A stretch of DNA of 64,000 nt from Vibrio qingdaonensis (GTDB lineage Bacteria; Pseudomonadota; Gammaproteobacteria; Enterobacterales; Vibrionaceae). The position numbers and the translations under genes were made by a program. Shown here piece after piece: positions 53,336 through 61,190 of the stretch. Positions within the stretch are counted from its first letter, which is position 1. Every line of letters starts with the position of its first letter. The DNA lies in assembly GCF_026191675.1 (NCBI RefSeq), contig NZ_JAKRRY010000029.1, positions 1-64,000 of the forward strand, given 5' to 3'. The notes beneath the pieces are model-generated. The model did no database searches and had not been told where the DNA came from. It was given only the letters and a program-made list of their open reading frames with translations.

Positions 53336-55018
53336 TTATTTTACTGGTTTTAGGTCCAGCACGTGCAATAGTCGCTCAGGAATACCAGCCCAGATATTTG
53401 GACGGCCTTGAGGGTTTTGCTCGTTCCACCAGCCCGTGTAACGAGTGGTGTTGTACTGGAACATATAAGCACCAGACATGACAGGTACTGTCACTTGGTC
53501 TTCTGCGATGATTTTCTGAATACCATGTGCGATCTTCATTTGTTCATCTTTATTTGCGGTCTTATAGAAGCTGCTTAATAGCGAATCTAACTCAGAGTTT
53601 TGGTAGAAGTGCATCGCGAAGCGAGGCATACCATCACCACTTTGTAGTGTTGAGTTGTATGCGCTGTTCCAATAAGTATATGGATCCGCACCGTGGAAAT
53701 AGTTGGTATATGCGACGTCGTAAGACCCTTCAAGCATGGATTGGTTGTACACAGAGAAGTCTGGTGTACGCGCTTTTGCTTTAATGCCTACTTCAGCAAG
53801 TTGCTCAACAGCGAGTTGCACTGTGTTGTTAAAGTCAGTCCAACCATTAGGAGATTGAATTAACAGCTCAAAAGATTTGCCAGATGGAGTATCGACAAAG
53901 CCATCACTGTTTACGTCTTTGAAGCCAGCTTTTGAAAGGAGCGCTTTTGCGCCTTCCGCGTCATAAGAGTTATAACCCTTAAATTTGTTGTGTGTGGTTT
54001 CATCAGACCATGCTGCAAAGGCATAACCTAGACCAGAAGCGAAGTCATTAACCGTACCGCCACCGTAGAATGCGATATCAATGATGGTTTGACGGTCAAG
54101 TGCCATTGAGAATGCACGACGGAAATCGACATTGTTAAGCGCTTCATTTTTAACTTGATCTGGGTTCTTAAAGTTAAGCATGAAAGCTTGTGTACCTGAT
54201 GGCGGGTACCAGTAGTGGTGATTTGGACTTGCTGCTGCGTAAGTACGGTCAATATCTGGGATGAACGATGAAGTCCAATCCATTTCAGAGTTAACCACTT
54301 TGCCTAGGAACTGATCGTTGTTCGCAATTTGAGGAACACGTAGACAATCTACTTCTAGGTTATCCGCATCCCAGTAGTTTTCGTTACGACATTGAACATA
54401 AAGTTGCCCTGTAAAGGTGTCGATCTCGGTAAATGGCCCCGAACCTACAGGGTTTTCATTGGTAAACGTAGCTGGATCTTTAATATCTTTCCAAACATGC
54501 TCAGGGACGACAGGCACTTTAACGATTTCGTAAGGCACGTTTGAGTTTGCTTCGGTGAGGTAGAACTTCACTTGGTGGTTGTTAACTTTTTCTACTTTCT
54601 CTACCCAAGAGTTAATGCCACTTTGGTCAAGTTCAGGTTTTGATTTAACAAGATTGAATGAGAACAGGACATCGTTAGCATCAAAAGTTTCGCCATCTGA
54701 CCATTTCACACCTTTACGAATGTCAAAGGTGACCGTCATTAGGTCGTCGGACATTTCGAAGCCTTCAGCAAGACGGAATACCGGTTTGTTCCCGTGCATC
54801 TCATTGAAAACAACCAACGGTTCATAAATAAAGTCCGTTGTTGTGTGTAGGTTCGTCGCACCCAAGTATGGGTTAAAGTTACGAACAAAAGTATTGAACT
54901 CTTTTGGGTGAACGGTCAGTTCATTACGTTCTGCTGCAGTTGCAACAGAGCTAAACCCTGATACTGCAGTGGCGATAATTGCTGTCGCGAGTGCTGTTTT
55001 TTTAATATGCGCAAGCAT
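53336..55018 (-). CDS. cbp: Periplasmic chitooligosaccharide-binding protein (CBP)
   Basis: Solute-binding protein of the SBP_bac_5 (oligopeptide) class, 560 residues with a signal peptide (about residues 1-28, ending VATAAE). In V. cholerae this protein delivers chitin oligosaccharides to the ABC importer. It also holds the sensor ChiS inactive until ligand binds. The protein is the first gene of the minus-strand chitin operon; AAGGA lies six bases before the ATG. The long upstream region carries several candidate regulator sites. No chiS gene is present next to it in this window. Confidence 0.94.
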   Translation of the reverse strand: MLAHIKKTALATAIIATAVSGFSSVATAAERNELTVHPKEFNTFVRNFNPYLGATNLHTTTDFIYEPLVVFNEMHGNKPVFRLAEGFEMSDDLMTVTFDIRKGVKWSDGETFDANDVLFSFNLVKSKPELDQSGINSWVEKVEKVNNHQVKFYLTEANSNVPYEIVKVPVVPEHVWKDIKDPATFTNENPVGSGPFTEIDTFTGQLYVQCRNENYWDADNLEVDCLRVPQIANNDQFLGKVVNSEMDWTSSFIPDIDRTYAAASPNHHYWYPPSGTQAFMLNFKNPDQVKNEALNNVDFRRAFSMALDRQTIIDIAFYGGGTVNDFASGLGYAFAAWSDETTHNKFKGYNSYDAEGAKALLSKAGFKDVNSDGFVDTPSGKSFELLIQSPNGWTDFNNTVQLAVEQLAEVGIKAKARTPDFSVYNQSMLEGSYDVAYTNYFHGADPYTYWNSAYNSTLQSGDGMPRFAMHFYQNSELDSLLSSFYKTANKDEQMKIAHGIQKIIAEDQVTVPVMSGAYMFQYNTTRYTGWWNEQNPQGRPNIWAGIPERLLHVLDLKPVK

Positions 55019-55160
55019 AGCTATTCCTTACTATTTGCTTTTGTTTCACTGGGTAAATATTGGAGACTTACCCTCACGTTTTGCTAAAGCCTACCTCTTA
55101 TCTGATTCCTAAAGAGTGGCCTGTAAGCCTTAGGCGTTACTAAGAAAACACCTTAAAGAA

Positions 55161-55384
55161 GAATTTATCAATTAGCTTCTCCGTCAAAAACGTTAATTTG
55201 CCGTGACTGGTTGTTAAAAACGTCAAAGCGGCACTTTTTTGAGTGTTTTTTGAACGAGTTGTTAAGGTGATGAACGTCACGAACTACAGACTATTGAGAG
55301 ATTAATGTTAGTGCTTACTATCATTTTTTTCCTTTGTTAATGGTGGTTGTAAGTCTACAAATTAAATGGGTGATACTTATCACA
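55161..55384 (-). promoter_or_regulatory. Candidate control elements upstream of cbp
   Basis: The gap of about 800 bases between cbp and the metalloprotease gene contains four motifs. Two are CRP-like dyads, GGTGATACTTATCACA at 55369-55384 and GGTGATGAACGTCACG at 55266-55281. A direct repeat, TCAAAAACGTTAA at 55184-55196 and TTAAAAACGTCAA at 55214-55226, is spaced 30 bases. A LuxR-like half-site on the minus strand, ATTGATAAATT, lies near 55161-55174. From about 55390 to the protease gene only AT-rich sequence and a short dyad (ATGGTTATTACCAT, 55478-55491) are seen. Confidence 0.5.
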
Positions 55385-55823
55385 CCATAAAATGACACGT
55401 TAATTTGATTTGGAAATTAGTAATGGCAATTTGTTGTGACTATCATCGCAAAGTCACTATTATCTCACTAATCACCGATGGTTATTACCATGTGAACGTA
55501 TAAATTTTTCGCTAGATAGGCAGACAATGCGCCCTTTTTTTTTATTGAATATAAAGTGAGTATTATCATTTATTTTTCATACATGACGCTCTCTATGGGC
55601 ATACGTTTTGTTCAAGTTTTTATGGACGAATTGAGGTTCAGGCGTGCTTTTGGTTTGGTTGTTTCTTGTCGCGACTGTTTGTTATTTTGTAGGAGTATTC
55701 GTGATACAAAGTAAAAAATCGTATTTCAGGCAAGTTATTGCGTGATCTTAAGTCCAATCATAGAGAGGGTGAATGGCTGTATCAGATTTATGATTTAGCC
55801 TTCCACTTTTCGTGGGAGGTAAA

Positions 55824-58550
55824 ATGAAAAAAAGTGCAGTAATGATAATCTTACTGGCGGGGTTAGTGGGTTGTGGTGGTGGGTCTGACTCTGAGACCGC
55901 GACACCCAACAAAACACCCGTCCAGCTAGCATTAGAAAGTGGTGATGCATCATTAGTTGATAACGCCAATGACTTTATTGATGCGAGCCAATCTTTGGTG
56001 GCGAGTTATAAGCGTACGTATAACGGCATTAAACGTGAATTAGCGCAAGACACCAATGGCAACAATTTGTCTGATTTATATTGGGACCCTACCCATGATG
56101 CCGCAATACTCTCGCCTACTTATGGGTTTAATGACACTATTTTAACCACCAATAAAGCAATGAATACTGGGTATGATGATCAGGTATTGACCATTGGTGT
56201 TGCGGGTATTACGTCAGACAATGTGCGTTACGCAGCGCTTGGCAGCAATCCATTTCGTACTAAGCAGCGCTTTCCTAACTCGGTGAACCAGTCAATGGAG
56301 AGGTGGCTACAAAATCTTGTGCAATGGGTCATGTCTTCAACTCAAGCACCGAGACGTATTGTATTAGCTCAGCTTGACCAGTCCCACTATTTCCCCGACG
56401 CCCAAGCGACTCGACATTGGTTAACGGAAACCTATTCAGATTCATTGCTGATGAATGCTGATAATCAATGTGATGGTGAGCAATTACTTGCGTGTTTACA
56501 AGCAAAGCCTGATATGTTGATTCTATCCCAACAGTTAAATGCCGGAGACAGTGCTGACTCAGTACTTCACGGGGTGGAGTATGCGTTAGAGCATGGCATT
56601 CCAGTGTTGTATCTACATTTAGATGGCGGCATGACCGAACTAGGTAGCCGATTACTTGAGCGCTTACACATTAATTACGTTGGTGATAACTATTGGCGTA
56701 AGCTTGGCTTAACGAATTGGGATCCGACCTCGCTTATCGACAAAGTACCAGATTCAATATTGCAGCAGCAAGCGCTATTACAGCGACTGCAGCGTGATAG
56801 TTTTAGTGTCGACCTTAGTTTATGCGATGATAAATCGTGTCGTGCAGATTCGATGATGGCCGAGCAGTTCTACCCAGCAGCTGAGGGTATACGCCAGCAT
56901 CTAAATCGGCTTGATAGTAATAAAGTGGATCTCTTTTCAAGCCCGGATTATGCCTATGAAAAATTATTGCTGCTACTTGCCGATCATTACCGTCAATCGG
57001 TTCTATTTCCTATGGATAAAGACAGCACAGAAACGCTTGATTTTTTGAAATCTTATTTCAGTGATTATACTCAATACCATACTCGCAAGCTTAATCATGC
57101 CCAGCCAAGTTTAGGGAATTTTAGTACTCGATCTTTTGAAAATATGCCGTTAATAAATAAGACGGTGTTACTGGAATCAAAACGCAGTTTCCGTTCAGCA
57201 GGTGTGTATGCCATTCCCGGTCAAACCTTTAAGGTGACACGTCAAGATAATCAACCCGTTACGACCTCTATTGTGTTAAATACTTTGCGTAGCGGGGCAA
57301 CGCATGAATTTTCTAGTAATGGGGGGTACGCAAGACCTAAGTTTCTGACATCAACGAGTTACCGAGTTGAGCCAGGAGAAACGATTTATTTAACTTCAGC
57401 GTATGGCGGTACTGTTCAGGTTCAGTTTGATGCCAATGATATTCCAGTTGAGCTCTACTTCGAAAATGTGGCCCAGCACCCAGTGTGGCGAAGTGGAGTC
57501 GATAACGAGGCGTTTATCGCACAACTTAAGTCCGCTCAGTTTGATTGGGCGGAGTTGATTACTCCGGGATTTGAGGTGCACGCTAAGGCTGACAAAATGT
57601 TGGAATCTGTGAGCTCAACAGATTGGGCGCAGCCTCAAGATATGGCGGCAGCTACCGAACGTTATGTGCATAACTTCCCGCACGCACTGGCTGGTTTTCA
57701 GGGGCCGGGCATTGATACGATCGATGAGATCCACCAATACGGTAAAGATCAAGGTTGGACCATTGAGACCATTGATATTGTTAAGCACATGAATGCCGAC
57801 CAAGCAACCTGTGGTTATGGTTGCTCGGGCAATCCATATGATGCTTACTGGTCGTTTCATCCGCTTGGTCATGGTGATTTGCATGAACTCGGTCATGGCT
57901 TAGAGAAAGGGCGCTTTCGATTTACTGGTTGGGATGGCCACTCCACCACGAACTATTACTCCTACTACAGTAAGTCTCGTTATTATGTCGACACAGGAAA
58001 GGTCTCTTCCTGCCAAGGGCTCGACTTTAAAGGGCAATTTGAATTACTGCAGCAAAGCCGATTGCAAACCGACCCAAATGCTTTCATGGCGGCGCAAAAT
58101 CAAACTGGCTGGAGCTGGGGAGCGCGTATCTACTTACAAATGATGATGTCAGCTCAGCAGCAAGGGGTATTGAAGAACGGTTGGCACCTGTTAGGCCGTT
58201 TGCACCTTATTGAACGTGAATTCAATAGATTGAAAGCGAGTGAGGTCCTTTGGGAAGAGCGTAAAGCCTCGATTGGTTTTACTCATTACTCTCAGGCTGA
58301 AGCGAATGCGTTGAATAATAATGATTGGCTGTTGGTGGCGTTAAGCTACATTACTCAGCGAGATATGCGTAGCTATCTTGATATGTGGGGTTTTAGTTTT
58401 AGCGATAAAGCCAAGCAACAAGTGGCCGCGATGAGCTTAGATGTCATGCCAATGACTTATTTTGCTGCAACTTCACAGGGTTATTGTTTGGACGAGTTTG
58501 CTACCAATCCTGTCAGTATTAATGGCAGCAACCTTTGGCCACTTAATTAG
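55824..58550 (+). CDS. Secreted lipoprotein metalloprotease, ImpA/M60-like
   Basis: A 908-residue protein with a lipoprotein signal (LLAGLVGCGGG, Cys17), so exported and anchored or released. The zinc motif HELGH is at residues 687-691, with a nearby Glu (694) in GHGLEKGRF. The long N-terminal region is consistent with the ImpA-like metalloproteases. The P. aeruginosa member of that group cleaves O-glycosylated host proteins. GGGAGGT precedes the ATG. It stands between the chitin operon and a polysaccharide-lyase operon, suggesting a role in degrading glycoproteins or mucin. Family placement is by pattern recall and needs a profile search. Confidence 0.7.
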   Translation: MKKSAVMIILLAGLVGCGGGSDSETATPNKTPVQLALESGDASLVDNANDFIDASQSLVASYKRTYNGIKRELAQDTNGNNLSDLYWDPTHDAAILSPTYGFNDTILTTNKAMNTGYDDQVLTIGVAGITSDNVRYAALGSNPFRTKQRFPNSVNQSMERWLQNLVQWVMSSTQAPRRIVLAQLDQSHYFPDAQATRHWLTETYSDSLLMNADNQCDGEQLLACLQAKPDMLILSQQLNAGDSADSVLHGVEYALEHGIPVLYLHLDGGMTELGSRLLERLHINYVGDNYWRKLGLTNWDPTSLIDKVPDSILQQQALLQRLQRDSFSVDLSLCDDKSCRADSMMAEQFYPAAEGIRQHLNRLDSNKVDLFSSPDYAYEKLLLLLADHYRQSVLFPMDKDSTETLDFLKSYFSDYTQYHTRKLNHAQPSLGNFSTRSFENMPLINKTVLLESKRSFRSAGVYAIPGQTFKVTRQDNQPVTTSIVLNTLRSGATHEFSSNGGYARPKFLTSTSYRVEPGETIYLTSAYGGTVQVQFDANDIPVELYFENVAQHPVWRSGVDNEAFIAQLKSAQFDWAELITPGFEVHAKADKMLESVSSTDWAQPQDMAAATERYVHNFPHALAGFQGPGIDTIDEIHQYGKDQGWTIETIDIVKHMNADQATCGYGCSGNPYDAYWSFHPLGHGDLHELGHGLEKGRFRFTGWDGHSTTNYYSYYSKSRYYVDTGKVSSCQGLDFKGQFELLQQSRLQTDPNAFMAAQNQTGWSWGARIYLQMMMSAQQQGVLKNGWHLLGRLHLIEREFNRLKASEVLWEERKASIGFTHYSQAEANALNNNDWLLVALSYITQRDMRSYLDMWGFSFSDKAKQQVAAMSLDVMPMTYFAATSQGYCLDEFATNPVSINGSNLWPLN

Positions 58551-58645
58551 TGGAAAAACTGCCGAGCATCAGCGTACTAAAATTATAAGCATAGAGTGAC
58601 AGATAGGCAGAGGTCTATCCTGAACAGATTGACCTCTGTCACCCC

Positions 58646-58939
58646 CTACACCTCAGCACGCGGTTGTTCATGTTGAGCAGAGTTTCTTAGAGAATCGCTT
58701 AGTCGGGTGTTTGGTAATTCAATGCGCATAAGGGCTCTGGCAAGGAAGTAGGGCGGTATAAGGAAAATCAGAAAGCTGTATGATTCGTGAAACAGCAATG
58801 TAGCGATGGTTGCTTCATTATTGACATAGGCAAGCACACCTAAAATATCGAGCAATATACTCAGTGACGCCAACGCGACGGAAATAATTAGCCCCAGGCC
58901 TAATGCATCTCTTAATATTGGTTTAGATAGCCTCATCAT
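58646..58939 (-). CDS. Small two-helix membrane protein, unknown
   Basis: A 97-residue protein not recognised. It has two hydrophobic segments (about residues 14-36 and 54-72) joined by a short loop with acidic residues, and a polar C-terminal tail. GAGG lies four bases before the ATG, and a second ATG follows directly. It lies alone between the metalloprotease and the lyase operon. It could be a real small membrane protein; no function is suggested. Confidence 0.6.
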   Translation of the reverse strand: MMRLSKPILRDALGLGLIISVALASLSILLDILGVLAYVNNEATIATLLFHESYSFLIFLIPPYFLARALMRIELPNTRLSDSLRNSAQHEQPRAEV

Positions 58940-59336
58940 TAATCCTCATTCCTTGTTTATTTTCCTATAAGCTACTCTTCAAATACGCGGTATTTATTGA
59001 GTTGCATCAATATTCATATTGGATAAATTGCAATCTAATAGTGCGATAATTGCTGCTAAATGACTGTGCTAGATGACTTTGCGAAATAGATTAGTGAAAG
59101 TGTTTTATAGGTGAGCGGATTATTGATGTAAGGGTATAGGGCTAGCGGATCTGAGGTTGCTACACGTATTCACCGTGACATATCACGCTTACTGAGAAAT
59201 CATGGCAACAAATCAGCACAGTCTAGCTGGGCTGATTTATTTTGAAGCCGTGTCTATATTGAAATTGTGTCTATGTTAAAACCGTATCTAAGCAAAGACT
59301 TAAATGGCTTAGACACGGTTTCACCGCTCGCGTTGA
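58940..59336. other. Intergenic region with hairpins and short repeats
   Basis: About 400 bases without a gene. It holds the upstream region of the small membrane protein gene, an 8-bp hairpin AAATCAGC/GCTGATTT (59210-59238), three imperfect 17-base tandem units around (C/T)(C/T)GT(G/A)TCTA (about 59249-59297), and the terminator of the lyase operon. Confidence 0.55.
59279..59321 (-). terminator. Terminator of the lyase operon
   Basis: On the minus strand AAACCGTGTCTAAGC pairs with GCTTAGATACGGTTT (15 bp, one G-U) around a 13-base loop, followed by a T-rich tail. Confidence 0.8.
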
Positions 59337-61172
59337 TTACTTCCAGCCAATCGCGATATTTTTAAAATAGAACGCTTGATTTTCTACACCTGAACGCGCC
59401 GCGTCTGGACGGTATGAATTAAAGCTTGCTACCGCCCCAACATTTCCTATTGCGTCTCCTGTGACAAGCGGGTATGCCACTTGGTTAAACTCTACTCCGT
59501 TTATTGGTTTAAAGTGCGTGTCGTTATTTAATAAGCTATCGAGTGTGCCTTGTCCGCTATGTTCATCAAAGTTGAGGGTTTGTGAAATGCTAGACCAGCG
59601 ATTAGGCGCCCAGTATTTGGTTGAGCCATCGAACCAAGTTAGAAACGAGGCGTTGAATTTCGTGCCCAAACGCTTGTTGTGATTGATCACGTAGTTGTGT
59701 TCAGCCAAAACGGTATTGGTTGTGGTGTCTGTTAAATAAAGACTAGGTAAAATGACAAGATCATTATTTTGACTTGCGTGTACGTCTTTTTCGTATTGTA
59801 CATCGTAGGCAATACAGGCGGATGAAATGCTTGCTGATGCAGGGAAATTGACGAGTAAGCTAGTGCCATTTTCCGTATTATCCTGGCCGACTGCGCCTGC
59901 CGCATAAGTTACCTTGAGCGCAGGTTCATCCCCTAACGTGACAACACTGATGTTATTGCGATCCACAGAGAATAGCGCAGCACCGTGTTTAATATCACCA
60001 AGTTGACTTGAAATAGCGTCCATGATCTTTTGGTGGTCACTGCCTTCTAAGCCAGTAAGATCAACGATGCGTGAATGAGTAAAGCCTTGATCAGAGCACA
60101 CGTTATCCGGTGTCGGATCTGGGTTCACTGGTGGCTGTTCAGGGAGTTCAACAGACTCATCTGTCCAAGCAAAAGTGATGTCTTTGATTTGTAACGTTTG
60201 CTCTAACAAATCTTCCGGTTGGTCTGCACTGTGTTTATAGTGGCGGTAAAACTCCATTAATCCCGCGAGTTGGTAATTATGCAGCTCATCAATCATGACT
60301 CGCTCGGTGACAGGGTAGAAGCCTGTACTACCATCCGTCGGGATAGCCTCCTTAGCGTTGTAGTGCATCGCCAAGCTTCCATCTTCTACCGGGAGTCCTT
60401 CAGGCGTAAAACTATTCGCTGTTAGATCAAACTGAACTAAATTCCACTGACCATGCTGGATACGAAAACGTTCACCATCTTGGGAGAGTGCTTTATTGAA
60501 GAACAGGTTATCTTTGGCATCACCAAAGCGGGTGTTCATATAGATGTAGCGGTCGGTGCTGAGTTTATAAGTAAAGCCTTTGCCGTTAGTCAGTGGTTTA
60601 TTTTCGACAAGAGGATCCCCGCTGGTGAAGCCGCCAAGAAAAAGATAATCGGGTGTCCGAGATCCATCTCCGCCATAGCCTAGTGGCGTACTGAGTTGGT
60701 AGTTGTATGCTAAAACGGCTTCTTTTACTAATCCATTTGGCATCTCGACTAGAAAGCTGAATCCATTCTTAACCGCATTGCTGGCTGATGGTATACCCAC
60801 GGCTTGCGGTGCAATGGTGGTCTCAAAGACGTATTCGCCATTATCGCGTTGTATCACATTAAGGTTGAGTTCATCCCAATCTCCAGCAGTAGTCATTCCC
60901 CATTTAGGCGTGACATTAAATAGGCCAGAACGAGCCGTTAACCCATTGTTGAGCTGATCTTCGATCCCCTGAACTAATTCTTGCCCTTCTAAACCCGCAA
61001 GAGGTGCAATGTCGAGCTCTATCACATTGGTGTATTGGTCACCAATATTTGGCGGGTGGCCTTCTGATGGTGGTGGTGGGATCACTGGAGGTGGATTGGG
61101 TTTATCGCTACTATCATTACCGCATCCAGCTAACGAAAGTAAAGCTGCAACTGTCAGGATTTTTTTAAACAT
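59337..61172 (-). CDS. Lipoprotein with two tandem lyase-like (jelly-roll) domains
   Basis: A 611-residue lipoprotein (LLSLAGCGND, Cys17) with a Pro-rich linker and two homologous halves. One starts near residue 50 (LAGLEGQELVQGIEDQL) and the other near 366 (LTGLEGSDHQKIMDAISSQL). Later parallels include GFTYKLSTDRYIYMN with NHNKRLGTKFNASF and QWNLVQFDL with RWSSISQTL. The beta-rich pattern resembles alginate-lyase/PL14-type jelly rolls, but I cannot name catalytic residues, so it could bind rather than cleave polysaccharide. It is the last gene of the lyase operon, 18 bases after a PL8 gene, with AAGGA before its ATG. Confidence 0.6.
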   Translation of the reverse strand: MFKKILTVAALLSLAGCGNDSSDKPNPPPVIPPPPSEGHPPNIGDQYTNVIELDIAPLAGLEGQELVQGIEDQLNNGLTARSGLFNVTPKWGMTTAGDWDELNLNVIQRDNGEYVFETTIAPQAVGIPSASNAVKNGFSFLVEMPNGLVKEAVLAYNYQLSTPLGYGGDGSRTPDYLFLGGFTSGDPLVENKPLTNGKGFTYKLSTDRYIYMNTRFGDAKDNLFFNKALSQDGERFRIQHGQWNLVQFDLTANSFTPEGLPVEDGSLAMHYNAKEAIPTDGSTGFYPVTERVMIDELHNYQLAGLMEFYRHYKHSADQPEDLLEQTLQIKDITFAWTDESVELPEQPPVNPDPTPDNVCSDQGFTHSRIVDLTGLEGSDHQKIMDAISSQLGDIKHGAALFSVDRNNISVVTLGDEPALKVTYAAGAVGQDNTENGTSLLVNFPASASISSACIAYDVQYEKDVHASQNNDLVILPSLYLTDTTTNTVLAEHNYVINHNKRLGTKFNASFLTWFDGSTKYWAPNRWSSISQTLNFDEHSGQGTLDSLLNNDTHFKPINGVEFNQVAYPLVTGDAIGNVGAVASFNSYRPDAARSGVENQAFYFKNIAIGWK

Positions 61173-61190
61173 AGAATTGTCCTTTAGTAT

